Source of the DNA: Musa acuminata AAA Group
Lineage: Eukaryota > Streptophyta > Magnoliopsida > Zingiberales > Musaceae
Reading direction: 5' to 3'
DNA length: 64,000 nucleotides
NCBI RefSeq assembly: GCF_036884655.1
Contig: NC_088342.1
Coordinates: 31,196,001-31,260,000, forward strand
Part shown: positions 23,091 to 36,977 of the stretch, in pieces
How the letters are laid out: each line of letters opens with the position of its first letter
Numbering within the stretch: position 1 is the first letter of the stretch
Translations under genes and position numbers: made by a program
The notes under the pieces: generated by a model
Told to the model about the DNA's origin: nothing
What the model saw: only the letters and a program-made list of their open reading frames with translations
Database searches by the model: none

Positions 23091-25200
23091 AAGACTTACT
23101 ATATTGATGATTCTAGAAACTTTGTTCTATTTAAGCCTTTAGTAAGGTATCAGCTATATTTTGTTCATATTTAATATAGTACAATGGTTGACTAAACATC
23201 ATGCCACAAAATTCTATTGAAGCTCTTGAATCTCAATGGATTGAAATAGGTGGCAGAGGTAATGAAATCATACGTAGATTTGTTAAAAGATTTTTATGCC
23301 ATTCAACTTATGTAGCTACAGTATCTAATGCAATTAATTCAGCGTCCATAGTACTTTTAACAATGATAGATTGCTTAGTGGACTAATTGCAAGGAGATAA
23401 CACTACCACCTAAACTAAAGAAATATCCATATATAGAATTAATTTCAAAAGAATCATAAATTCAATTCGCATTACTATAACCCTCAAGTATAGATGGATA
23501 CCTAACAAATATAAATCCAAAATCAAAATGTTTCTTTAAATTATTTAAATATTCATTTTGAAGCACTCTATATTTTAGACTAGGATTGCTAATGCATCTA
23601 CTTGATCTAGAAACACTATAAGTTATATCATGTCTCGTTCAGTTATATAGGTATATAAGAGATTCAATAATTTGAGAATTATTTTCTTGATTCATAGACT
23701 TGTGTTTTTTAAGAGATGAACACTGGGATCATAAGGTATAGAGACAATTGAACAATTAGAATATTCAAACTTTTCAATAATTTTTTTTGGGTATAGTGAG
23801 ACTAAGACAAGAGGACTAAATTAGATGATCTTCTTCTGATCTTTATTCTTAAAATCATGTATGTTTCTCCAAGATCTTTTATATCAAAATGATTTGATAA
23901 GAACATTTTAATTTTATTAATTATATCAAGATCAAGAGTAAGAATAAGAGTGTCATCAAGTTCATTTAGCTTGCAAACCAAAGGAAAAGATAATACTATA
24001 AAAAAATTTCGTTGCACTATTTGGGTACTTCTTAAGTCTATAAAGTGATCAGACTAGCTTACATACTTTTTTTTTTTCACACTCCATATAATAAAACCTT
24101 CTAGTTGAGTCATATAAATCTCTTTTCCAAGATCACCGTATATGAAGGCAGAGTCATACATTTGATGAATAAGTAGCTTATAAATTAAAGCAAAGCTTCG
24201 AATAGTAATGATACGAGCCATAAGTGCATATGTATCAACATAATAAAAACTAGCTTTCTCACCAAAGCCTTAAGCTACAAGTCATTCCTTATAGTTTTTC
24301 ATTATTTCATTAATTCTCATGTTCTTTTTTAAGATCCACTTGCACTAAAGTTTTTTTTCTCATAAGGTAAATCAGTGAGAATCCAAGTATTATTATTTAA
24401 AATATATTCAATCTTATTGTTAATGGCTATTATCCAGGAAGTGCATATGAAGAGTTCATAGCACCTCGAAAAGAATTAGATGAATCTTAAATCAATTAAG
24501 TTATGAAATCATTACTAAACAGTTTTTTTTATTTTAGATTCATTTCATTCTAGCGACACCTCACTTAGTCCTACATCGAAAGTAGATATTGACTATGATT
24601 GTCTTATATGGGCCTGATGAGTATATCATAATAACTCTTGCTTAAGTATTTTGGTCCGTGGTTGAAGGACCTATATTCCTTTTGACTTTAAGAGAATAGT
24701 ATTTTCTTTTAGTAAAAGGTAAATGATGAAGGTGATGGAATTCAAGTTCAAGTTTAGAACTTTACAATAATTTGTAGAAGTTTTTATCAGCACCTTCAAG
24801 ATAGTAGTATTTATTAGAAGAATGAATTAAACTAGAAGAATTGGAATATCAAATGAAATTCTAAACTTCAAAGGAAAAATACTTTCAAAGAAAGTAGCAT
24901 CTCTCGATTCAATCATCGTATCATTTAAAATTTTAAAAAATAAAAAATTATTATAAGAAATCTATGAGTGTTACTATTCAAAAAGTATCTAACAAAAATA
25001 ATATTTATGGTTTTAGAACCTACTTTCTTTCTTTTAAGTTCGAAAATATTAACTTAGCTAAACACCCTCACATTCAGAAGATAATTTAGTATCATTGTGT
25101 ATCCTTTCTAGATTTCATATGGAGTCTAATCCTTATCCTTTGCAGGTACTCGGTTAAGAATATAACTTGTAAATAGCAAAGCTTCCCACAATAAGTTTTA
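23090..25200 (-). pseudogene. Copia element E pol relic
   Basis: Minus-strand reading, from right to left: integrase C-terminal motifs near 25080-24890 (VNIFELKRKKVGSKTI, NDTMIESRDA-like); RT 24330-23800 (degraded YVDTYALMARI, SAFIYGDLGKEIYMT, KKVCKLV, then DDTLIL...FDIKDLGETYMIL); RNase H 23400-23100 (ALDTVAT, VEWHKNLL, ISIHCDSRAS, YEQNIADTLLK). Each motif is in place but the frames change often. The order fixes the orientation. Gag and LTRs were not found. The lineage differs from families A and B. Confidence 0.75.
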
Positions 25201-25447
25201 TAGTACACCTGAACTTATAATCATTGCATTCACCATATCTAAGATGGTTCAATTTGAATTAGGATTGAATTTAGAGTTTTGCTTTTGATTAGGTTTGAAT
25301 CTAGATTTAAACATTTTACCCTTGTTCGTAAAGTTCATACCCCTAGGTTTAAAATTTTGGGCCTGATATGGGTAAGGCTCTCTATAATATTTGGTCTAGA
25401 TATGTTCTTGAGTTATAGTTAAATTAATATTCATATTTAATTGATTA

Positions 25448-27475
25448 TGTCAAATCTTATATTTATAAAATATAATAATTTATCATTTTATTATTCATAA
25501 TTTACAAAAGATACTCTTTTTTTATTCTTAAATTTAAATCCTTATCTTTATAATAATAAATATTTTATTAACTAGAAAAGTGACTACATCTTCTTGGTAG
25601 AGTCACAAGTGACGAAAAAATCTCTTCCACCTAAGTCTCAAATCTATCACAAATTAATATATTATTTTAAAAATAAATATAAGATAAAATATATCAATAA
25701 CTACACATGTTTGTAGGAACCTCTAAAAAATCATAAAAATAATTTTTAATATTCATGAAACATATATAAATATCAATAATTTAATATGAAATGATAATAT
25801 ATCAATTCATTATAAGCTTATGCATCCAAAAAGCAACGATAATTCTTATGTAATAAATAAAATCATGCATCAATCACATAAAACACATACATAATAATTA
25901 GATAACAAAAACATACATTATATATGATGGTGCACTCTCCTAATAGCAAATGGAGAGACACAATTCTAAGGATGGATTTGTCCTAATAGTAGATGTAGAG
26001 AATTCAGATCACACTCTCAATAGTAGATGGAGTAGTATCTCTCACTTGCCTAAGTGGGGACACGTTCCTCCTAACAACGAATGGAAGAACCATCTAACCG
26101 TTATATCTGACTGCCCACTAATCTCCGATGGAAATCACCCTACTTGTCCTTAATAGGGATACATAAATAACTATGATTATTCATTTATATGCATTTATTC
26201 ATTCACGCAATCCAAGAAATAATATGATAAAATATTATGATAGACTATGCTTGATACATGATCTACTAGACTATGCTCATTGGTGACTCTGTATTGTGAT
26301 GGGTCTATAGCTCTTTCACATGTTGTACTTCCAATATAGACCGTTAATATAGTCACATATATTACATACTAATAATTATATTAATATCATAAATTAAAAA
26401 AAATAAAAAACCAATAATCATTTCCAAGCTAGACCAGGCCATATAGGATGGGTCATAGATGGCCACATGGGTCAGGTCATTCCTTATCACATAGGATGGG
26501 TCCTATATATCCTACACTAGCTAGGTCATACCTAGCCACATAGATTTGATCATACATGGCCATAGGAGCTGGGTCGTACTTGGCCGTATGGGTTGAATCA
26601 TACATGGTTAAAGGGCTGGATTAATCCGATCTAGTAAATTAACTTAACTTAGGTCAGACAAACCCTAGTTCAATTACTTTTATCAAATTAGTTTTTAATA
26701 TTTTAAATTATCAATGAGTAACTCAAATTCATGAATTAAAAAATTTAAATTCATGATCTTATATTTAAAACTAATTAAATCATAGAAAATCACACATAAT
26801 TATTGAAAGATAGATATATCTAATTAAATAAGATAAAATTATTATGTTAATAAAAAAATAAAAATTTTAATAATTAAATCAATCTTCAAATTTATTTAAG
26901 CTTAAGAGATCATTATGAGTCAATAATCATTCTAACATCATAAATAAATTATCATTATTTATTAATTATAAAATTATAACAATCATAATATCAAAGATTT
27001 TAAAATATAAATCAAAATTAATTAGAAAAGAATAAAGGATCCTACCTCTCCTCTATGATCTTCTCTTTAAAAAATCTTCCTCTTAATCCTCCCACTACCA
27101 AGCTTGATAGAGAATGAGGAAGAAAGTACCTCCTTTATATAGGAGAAGATAAGCTCTCCCCAAAAACCCAAAAAGTAAGTTATAATTTTATTTTATTTTA
27201 TTTTCATATACAAATATAGAAATATAATATTTATTTCATATGGTTCATACACAAAAGTGAAATATAAATTATTTACTTCCTAAAAATCATATCACTTATT
27301 ATGAAATAAATCAATTAATAATTTTATTGATTGATAAAATTTCTAACTTGTCAGAAAATCAATTTTAATCATTTTCTTAACCATATTACATAAATAAGGA
27401 AGTTAATAATTTAAATAAAATAATATATTATTTGTAATAATTAATTTATGTTAAGAGAGAAATTATCGATGATTA
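25448..27475 (-). repeat. Element H 3' LTR
   Basis: It starts (plus strand) TGTCAAATCTTATATTTATAA; the 25.9-26.4 kb part is clearly repeated at 29.5-30.0 kb (both with AATAGGGATACATAAATA). It contains degenerate ~30-base units of GGCCACATGGGNTGGGTCATAC type at 26430-26620. The right edge is approximate. Confidence 0.6.
27132..27141 (-). promoter_or_regulatory. TATA-like site in element H LTR
   Basis: Minus-strand TATATAAAGG lies within CTCCTATATAAAGGAGG, placed where an LTR promoter would be. The corresponding part is missing from the other LTR. Confidence 0.4.
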
Positions 27476-29104
27476 TATTTATCCCCACTTAACAAAAATT
27501 TGGTTTTGAAATTTGACCTAGAAAAGGATATTAATCAATATAGTTAGTACTTAAAATACTAAGTCAAAAGATAAATCTAAATCAGCTTGAAAAATATTTA
27601 GATTAAATATGTCACTCGACAACTTTAATTCAAAAGATAAGATTTTTTATATTTTCATTTCTTCATCATAAAATATATAAAAAATGAGGAAACTCATTCA
27701 ATAATTTTGGTTTTAGATTACCCATATCAAATAAATCATTAGAATTTTTAAATTTTAAAAATTAATTGGTTGTTGACATAAAACATAAGTTGAGGTTTGA
27801 CTCAACAAACAAAAGCAATTGAAAGGATAAAAATTTATCCAACTATTCAACATATATTTTTTATAATTTTAATGATTTATTTATTATATGTGTCAAAAAA
27901 ATAATATTATATTTAATTCTCATTAGATCTCATTATTGCATTAGACAAATAATATTTGATAATTAATTTGATATTAAATCAAAACTCTATTCAAATTAGT
28001 TACTCATACAATTAAGTTTAAATATCAATACATTATCAAATTTATTCAACTACAAAGGCCCGTATATTATTAATGTCAAAAAAAAAATTCTACAAACCAT
28101 CCTAATGTGTATCAAATCTAATTTCAATTTTAAGAATAATACTAGGTAACAAAATTATAAAGGTAAATTCTTTTCAATTTATATATTTTTAAAAGACTTT
28201 ACAAAATTTGTATACATAGAATTTGTCAAAACTTTTATCTTCAATTAGTAAAAATAGACATGTTAAAAGTATTCAAAATAATGTATGATAAAAGTAAAAA
28301 AGATATAGAATCATCGACCTGAAAGAAATCACATAATAAGTAGCAAATATGTTCTTATAATTTTTTATTAAATTTATCATATCCATAATTATAGATAAAA
28401 ATAATATTCTATAATAAAGGGTAACAAAAGTAATAAGTCAAACTTTACTCATGTATAATCTACTTTAAATTTATATCAAAATTATATAAATAAATTTGAG
28501 GTCCCCAACATTAAAAAGATATGGTCGAACTAAACTTAATTAATTTATTTTTTTATAAAATAAAAATCTAAATATATCATAGTGAACATAAGCACCATAT
28601 AATCAAATAGAAATTAATACATTCTATAATCAAATCAATATCTCTTATCTACTTTTCGAAAAGTGGATAACACTTTACAAGAGTTTACAAGAGTTTCTAA
28701 GATAAAATTATATTACAAGAGTTTACAAGTGGATAACACTTTACAAGAGTTTACAAGAGTCATGCTAAAATTATATTCAAAAATTTACAAGAGTTTCTAA
28801 GATAAAATATTATAACACTTATTACAATTTCAAGAAAATATACTAAAATTTTGGTCTCTTAATAATCTCAATTCAAGTCATTTAATAAGATTTCCTTTGA
28901 GTAACATCCTTAATTAATTATTTTTATAAAAAAGCATATTTGCTTAATAAAATAATCTTAATCTCTTAAAATCATGGTTTACTTAAGTTACTATGTAATT
29001 CTCTAAATCTAAATCTCAAACACTAATTGGGTCATCTAATATTCTAATCCTAGAATACCAAATTATAACAGGTCCTCAAAATTATTACTTTGATACCATT
29101 AAAT
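27476..29104. other. Element H internal region, no genes
   Basis: Very AT-rich. A pyrimidine run (TTTATCCCCACTT) near 27480-27490 may be the minus-strand polypurine tract. A cluster of TTTACAAGAG units lies at 28670-28800. No reading frame with a recognisable domain. Confidence 0.5.
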
Positions 29105-30957
29105 TCTCACATCCTAGATTTATAAAAAATAATAAATTATTATTTTATTATTTATAATTTATAAAAAAAATTTATTATTGAATGCAAATCCCTATCTTTA
29201 TAATAGTAAATATTTTATTAACTAGAAAAAGTATCATATCTTCTCAGTAGAGGCACAAGTAATGAAAAAATCTCTTCCATCCAAGTCTCAAATCTATTAT
29301 AAAATAATAAATTACTCTATAAATAAATATAAAATAAAAATATATTGATAACCACATATGTTGGTAGGAACCTCTGAAAAATTAGAAAAGTGATCCACAT
29401 TATTCATAAAGCATACACAAGTATTAATAATTTAATATAAAATGATAGTATATTGATTTATTATAAAACTCATAAATCAGAAAAATAATGATAATTGTTA
29501 TGTAATCAACAAATTTATACATTAATCATATACAACACATACATAATAGTTAAATAATAAAGACATACATCACACCTAATAATGCACTCTCCCAATAGCA
29601 GATGAAAAGAAATACTCCATATGATAGATTCCTCTCAATAACAAATGGAGAGAACCAATATCACACTCTTAACAACGGATGAAAGAATTATCTAACAGTC
29701 ACATTCGATAGCTCACTAATCCCCAAAGGGAATTGTCTTGCTCTTAATAGGGATACATAAATAGTCATGATCATTTATTTACATTCATCCATTCATTCAC
29801 GTATACATCCAAGAAATAGTATGATAAAATACTATAAGGGATCATGCTTGATGTATGATCTATTATACTATGTCCATTGGTGGCTTTGTATTATAATGGG
29901 CTTGTATCTCCTTTCATAAGTTACATTTCTAATGTAGACCACTAGCATAGTCACATATTCTATATTGTAACAATCATATCAATATCATAAATTAAAAAAT
30001 AAAAATTTAATAATCATTTCCAAATGAGACCTTTAGATAAAACTTTTAAGTTTATCAAATCATAAAGATATGAGATATTAATCTCTCAATAGTCCTCAAT
30101 CAATAAGAACCCTAATTGGAATAGCCCAATTGACATGAATCAAACTCAATTCAATTATGAGTTAATGGAACCAACCTAAAATCCTTATAAAACCTATTTG
30201 GAATCACTCTAGATTGGCCTAATTTAGATTATATTGATTTTAATTAAAAAAATAGACTTAAACAAGTCAAGTTGGTTTGAAATCACTCTAAACCAACTTG
30301 AATCAATCAAACCTATTTGATTCAATCAGGTACTGAGTTCAAACCAATAAATAGAGAGGAAATTGGACTACGTTATATAGTGTTAGCTCAAACCAAATTG
30401 ATTCACGTAAGTCTTGGATGGGCACATACGCCACACATGTCTATCCCAAGTAATTGGTTGGATGAAGATATAATAGGTTGGATAGAGGAGTGACAATTTA
30501 GGCTAAGCCAAACTCACAAGTTGGGCTAAGAATTACTACTGAACCGGTCCACGTCGGGATCACGAGTTGCGTCATGCCCAAACATATGAGTTAGGGTCAT
30601 GTCTGATCATATGGACTATGTTGTACCTGGCCACATGAGTTAGACTATGCTTTACCACATGGATTGAGTTATACCTTTCAAAATAGGCTAAGTTATATAT
30701 GGCCACATGGGCTGAGTCATGCTTGACTATATCGGTTAAATCAAGCAACATGGGCTAGGTCCTACATGACCACATATGTTGGGTCATACATAGTCATAGG
30801 GGTTGAGTCGAACCTAGCTACATGAGTTGTGTTGTACATAGCCACAAGGGCTGGGTCGACCCGATCCGACAAATCAACCTAAATTAAGATAGACTACAAT
30901 TAGACTTCTATTATCAAATTAGATTTTAATATTTTTAAATTATCAATGATTAACTCA
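29105..30957 (-). repeat. Element H 5' LTR, truncated
   Basis: Homologous to the left LTR from its TCTCACATCC end to AACTCAAATCC. The degenerate ~30-base CCACATGGGCTGAGTCATAC units are more numerous here (about ten between 30560 and 30860). Confidence 0.6.
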
Positions 30958-31793
<836 letters not shown>

Positions 31794-31962
31794 AAACCAA
31801 ACCATCTTATAAAACTAAACGATTCGTAAATCACAATAAAATTTTACAAGATTGTAGAAGATATATAAAACTAAATGTATTCAAAATTTTATTTCAAATC
31901 AAAATTATTTTTTGGGCTAAACTACTCTCCTAATTCAACTATATATATTCAAAATTTTATTC

Positions 31963-32425
31963 TGTTGAAACTAGGTTGAGGATATCTAAATTTTTAGATG
32001 TTATATCTTGGATTATAGAAATGGTATTCGCTTAATTTTAGAGACTAAGAAACCCTAAGAGATTGTTTTAACACATATTAAAAGCATGAGGGCTAATTTT
32101 ATATCTAAGAGTGTTAAATTTGCTAGAATAGAACCCACTTACAGAAATAAGAAATTTTGATTACTTCGGACTTGGTGAACCTATAACTACTCTGGTTTGT
32201 TGAATCTAGGTTGAGGAAATCTGAATTTCTAAATATTATATATTGATGTATAGAAATGATATTAACTTAATTATAAATATTACGAAACCCTTAGAGATTC
32301 TTTTAACACATTAAAAACGCATATGCTAATTGTATATCTAAGGGTTTCAAATTTGCTAGAATAGAACTCACTCACAGAAAATAAGGAATTTTGATTACTT
32401 CAACTTGGCAAACCTTTAACTGTGC
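31963..32425. repeat. Two tandem copies of a 235-base unit
   Basis: Unit 1 begins TGTTGAAACTAGGTTGAGGA at 31963, unit 2 TGTTGAATCTAGGTTGAGGA at 32198. They share GCTAGAATAGAACNCACT and GATTACTTC blocks near their ends. Divergence is moderate. No coding content is visible. Confidence 0.85.
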
Positions 32426-32975
32426 ATAAATCTTAGATTAGGAATATTCTTGAAGTAATGCAATCATAACAAATTCATACAAAATCTACCCAAAAATTAG
32501 ATATTAATTCACTAGGTTACTCAAAAGCATCCAAAAATATGAGGATACAAATTGCTATGCTGAAATCCTAGATATATCTATGGAAAGGTTGAGTATTCTT
32601 ACCTTGTTCTTTCTTAGAACTAGAGTTCTTAGTCTCCAAGAAGGAAAGGATAAAGAGGATAAGTGAGGGTCATGCCTTATCTAGTTAAATGACAAGCATA
32701 AATGCAAATTGAAAAGGAGGTGAGGAACATTCTAGAATTTGGGGGTTGCTTAGTAGATTGTCTTGATGGGTTGAGCTTAGCCAATTAGGCTCAATTATTT
32801 TTTATTCTAAATATAATTTTAAGGTTGGTATAATTTAATATGAATCTAATTTGAATTGACAAAAATAATGAGTTAAAAGTCTAAATTTATCATTCAATTT
32901 TACTTATGTATCTTAACATCATCCACTACTCTATCTATGTATAAGTAAATCAATTTGCTATCCTATATGCAAATG
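32426..32975. other. Unassigned DNA
   Basis: No frame, motif or clear repeat was recognised between the 235-base tandem repeat and the next microsatellite. Confidence 0.5.
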
Positions 32976-33246
32976 ATTGTTATATATATATACATATATA
33001 TGTATATATACATATACATATATATATATACATATATACATATATATATATGTATATATATATATACATATACATATATAGGTATATGTATATACATATA
33101 TACATATATATACATATACATATATATACATATGTATATATATATATATATACATATATACATACATATATATATATATACATACATATATATATATATA
33201 CATACATATATATATATATATGTATGTATATATGTATATATGTATG

Positions 33247-33282
<36 letters not shown>

Positions 33283-33289
33283 TATATTA
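32976..33289. repeat. (TATACA)n microsatellite
   Basis: Interrupted TATACATATA, later TATGTATATA units over about 310 bases. Low-complexity frames only. Confidence 0.98.
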
Positions 33290-33299
33290 CAACTGCCCT

Positions 33300-34200
33300 T
33301 GATGGTCCATTCGTTTACTCAATGATCTACCTAGACAAGTGAGATGACAGCCCCTAGTTGGGCAAGAATTATATGGAACCATGATTTTGATCTTTCAAAA
33401 TCCCTACAAGTGGATGGATCATCCCATGAAGTTCTATGTTAGCGCCACATATGAGGATGTCAAACCATCATCACGATATGTTAAGAATCAAATCAGACTA
33501 GATCTAGTGTAACTACTAAAATGACACACTTCTAAGAAGTCAAATTGATAATGACACCTCACATGTGAGGAGATATGCCGGTAGATTCACTTCATGGCAT
33601 AACTTCATTAACGATTAAAAGAGTCCCAAGTAGTATAAGTGAACTGAACTGACCAACACCCCAAGCCTAATAGTGTGGTCAAATCGATTCAAAATATTTT
33701 TTTCAATGATAAAATTGTCCAATTGACCTAAAGTACTCTTTTCAATGATAACATAGTCAAATCGGCTCAAAGTGCTCTATTTGATAATGACACGACTGAA
33801 TTATTTCAATACACATTTTTTAATGACACACTGAATTATTTCAAAGTGCTCAAAGTGCTCTAATTGAATCAACCCAATGTGTTTTTTTCTATGATAGGAT
33901 AGTCAAACCATCCTCTTTATGGTTGGTAGTCAAACAAAAATTTTTTTATGCCCTAACTCTCACACTAGACCACAACCAGTAATGAAATGGTCCAAAACCT
34001 CGTTATAAAAAGGCCCCATAGTACATTTTTAGAGAGACTCATTCTCTAATATATTAGATTCTTAAATATTCAACATTCAACCACCATTGACTCAAAAGCT
34101 AACTTAAATTTTGTAGGGGATCTGCTTGGCATGCCCCCGACATAATTTTACAACATGGAGTCGAAATGCTTTAATTCGATACTACCCCATGTCAAGAGAG
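33300..34200 (+). mobile_element. Possible LTR relic with degenerate ~40-base repeats
   Basis: Between 33665 and 33915, units of TCAAATCGNCTCAAAGTGCTCTNTTTNAATGATAACA type recur about five times. A TATA-like TATAAAAAGG follows at 34004-34013. The sequence after it (GGATCTGCTTGGCATGCCCCCGAC) looks like LTR or leader of a gypsy-type element. Ends and partner LTR were not found. Confidence 0.4.
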
Positions 34201-34495
34201 ACACAAATATGATCTTGGTCGGCTCTGATTAGAATCCTAGTTGGACAATTAAAATCTTCTTTATAAATAATAAGTTTAATGAAAGTTGAGTAACAAGATA
34301 TATATATATATCAGAAATTATCAAGATAGAAGTAGAAATTGAGCCAACATGACTAACTTTAAGTGTTGACACATATTAGAAGTGTGAATGTTAGGAATAT
34401 GATATGTCAAAGTTCTGAAAAATAATTTCAAAGAACTCAATGTCATATGATTTGAACAGGTAAAATCAAGTGGTTGAGCAGTATTATCTAACATG

Positions 34496-35130
34496 TCAAA
34501 AATTATAGAGACAAAATGAAAATGCACGAGACAGAAATTGGTCGACTATGGCTTTGACATATGTATCAGAAAGTATTGGGACAATGGAGGAAGACTCGAT
34601 ATGTTTTTTCTTTTTTTCCAAAAATGAAGACTCGGTAGTTACTACTATAGCCATCTTTCTAGCAATTTTAAGACATTCCTTAATCAGATGTCCAATCTTA
34701 CAATAGTATCTACAAGCTAGGTTTTCATGCTCTTCATTTTGAGAATGATTTGATTCGTTCAAATGCTTTTGGAAGTATGATTATGTTTTATATTTTAAAT
34801 TGGGTGATGAGCATGTAATATTGTCTTACTATTTTTTGAGATGAAACTTTTGAAAGGAAAATATCCGAGGAAGTGGTTTGCGATAAAGCAAAGAGGCCCC
34901 AACAAGCTCTAAAGCATCATTTTAAAGTCATTAGAAATGGATTATCTCAAATAATACAATGCCATCTTTTTACATTCCCATCGAGGTTCAAGCAAAGCAA
35001 GTTGATCCGTAAGAGACGTCATTTAAGAATAGAACTCATTAACAAATTGATCGAGGGACTATTTCATATGATGCAAATCGGTGAAAATGTGATATTGTCG
35101 AGCTAAGTATCTTGAAGCACAATGAATAGA
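34496..35130 (-). pseudogene. Copia gag fragment with decayed zinc knuckle
   Basis: Minus-strand frames read MTSLTDQLALLEPRWECKK and IANHF (35130-34870), then a knuckle-like CRYYCKIGHLIKEC (34762-34496) that is decayed from the C-X2-C-X4-H-X4-C form. It is related to the gag scrap at 10985-11280 on the other strand. No pol follows to the left. Confidence 0.6.
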
Positions 35131-36216
35131 TAAAAACTCTCAAAATTTTGTTTCGAAACAACTAAAATACATGGATGTAACTGAGGTACTAGCTTGTCCA
35201 TGTAATAATTTTATGTTTATTATTGTCTCACTACGATCCTCACATGCTTTTGAGGATTTTGAATCATTCCTCAATTGGTAATTTAATATCACTACTGAAT
35301 TAGTATTAAAGCTTTCGACCTTTGCAAAAAAAGAAAAAGAAAACTTTGCATAGTTTAGCCCAATAAGTGTGTTTTTATTTTCAAAAAACTTTCATCTACA
35401 CATGAACTTAGACATAAGACTTATTACTTGTACATTGATATACTAGATGTCTCCAGCCCAATGAGTATAGTTAAACTTATTGAAAATAATACAAATGAGT
35501 TTAGAATCATCTATCTATCTATCTATCCATCTTTGAGTCACATCAAAAGAAAAAATCTTAGAACAGGCGACTCAACTTTAAGTAGTGTCTTACTGTGATG
35601 TCATGAAAGAGAACTTCAAGAAGAAAAAGAGATTTGAAGAAGATGAAGAATAAACTTTGTATTTATTCATATCTTTGTTGTGTACATCACAATGATATTT
35701 ATAGAATGAAAAACAATTAAATCAATCCCATCATTTGTGGGATTTATATAAATTAATGGTGGCATGAAGCATCCAAGATTCTTGAGATCATCTGAAAGTA
35801 CTGCTTGAGAGCTTACGGATGTTGAGTGCCTCTTGCATTTTGATGAAAGATTAAAAAGAAAAAGTAGTTGAAGAAATATGAGTTGGGAATAGAAGAAGAT
35901 ATAGAGAGGTACGATTGAAAGGTGAGATAAGAGTATGCCGAAGGAGAGTCTTCACGTAATTTTATTTTCTCCACGTACAATATTAGGAAAGACAGTTTTT
36001 AAGGGTCATGGAACCATTGAATAGTTATTTACCTTTTCATAGTCACTCTGCTCAGTATAACCTTTTTGTTTTTATACGTTCTTTCATTTCATGATGTCTT
36101 TTCCCAATACAACGTGTAAGATAGATAAATTAAACTTATGATGCAGGACGAGGAACAATATAATTTCTTTTTTAAAACAAAACATAATAGAAAAACAACG
36201 ATTTTTATGCCATACA
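35131..36216. other. Unassigned DNA
   Basis: No supported gene. A short ATCT microsatellite (35511-35530) and an AT-rich stretch. The duplicated segment begins at about 36217. Confidence 0.5.
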
Positions 36217-36330
36217 CTTTAAAACAATCAAAAGGAAGACAATGACAAGTGTTTATTTCATGCATGAAACTCCAAACGAAGATTGCAAGGATAAAGAAAA
36301 AGGCTTTTTTTCCACGCAGAGCAATTCACA
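36217..36330. repeat. Duplicated segment, copy 2, gene 3' flank
   Basis: CAATCAAAAGGAAGACAATGAC and the following bases align with 9513-9615. The match stops at the TCACA duplication (36326-36330) of element A2 and continues at 41598. Confidence 0.85.
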
Positions 36331-36935
36331 TGATGGGGATAAAAAGAGGAATAACCTTTGTATAGGAACAAATACTAGAAGACCAAAATACGCAGCGGAA
36401 TAAAATGGAAACACAATCAAACAGAACACCAAGATATACGTGGAAAACCCCTTCAATGTGAAGGGTAAAAACCACGGGGCAAACTAGAGATAATCCACTA
36501 TGAGAATAATGAATATACAAATCTCAATCTCTTGCCCAAAACCCTAGCAACAACCACAAGAGAATAACTGGGATACAAGGATCACGTCACTGCCCACAAT
36601 ATCTAAAACCTCTCCAAGTAATCACAGCAAGAGTCTACCGTAGATTTGATCTAACCTGAGATGAGAACACTGCTAGATGATTGTGAACAGTCTCTCTGCG
36701 TTGTCCTTGTCTTCTTCCCTTTCTTTCTCTTCCTTTTCTGCCTTGATCTCCTTCTTCTCTTTGGAATCCCGTGGCCTCAAAGATCTGCCTCGTTGCTGCC
36801 TTATTATAGCCTTAATCTGCCTCTAAAACGCAGCCACCACACCCCCCTAATCTTAATTAGGGTTAGGTTAAGAGAGGGTGTGGGCTGTGGGCTGATAAAG
36901 CCCACATGGGCTGAATATGGGCCATCAGCCCAACA
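36331..36935 (-). repeat. A2 3' LTR
   Basis: In plus-strand order it runs TGATGGGGATAAAAAG to GCCATCAGCCCAACA. The three differences from the other LTR are transitions near 36592, 36638 and 36790. Confidence 0.95.
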
Positions 36936-36950
36936 ACCTCCCCCTTCAGC
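36936..36950 (-). other. A2 polypurine tract
   Basis: Minus-strand CTGAAGGGGGAGGT directly precedes the TGTTGGGC start of the 3' LTR. Confidence 0.8.
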
Positions 36951-36977
36951 CCATAAGGGAGGCTGTCCCATAACTCC

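Larger units (their letters stand above)
25448..30957 (-). mobile_element. Long-LTR retrotransposon H without visible genes
   Basis: Two related long repeats, 25448 to ~27475 and 29105 to ~30957, bracket ~1.6 kb. On the minus strand TGGTATCAAAGTAAT (29098-29084), an iMet-type primer-binding site, adjoins the right repeat, so that repeat is the 5' LTR. The right repeat lacks ~0.6-0.7 kb at its far end, including the TATA region kept in the left repeat (27132-27141). The internal part is AT-rich and has no gag or pol that I can read. A non-autonomous large-LTR type (LARD-like) or a heavily decayed gypsy element would fit. Confidence 0.65.
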
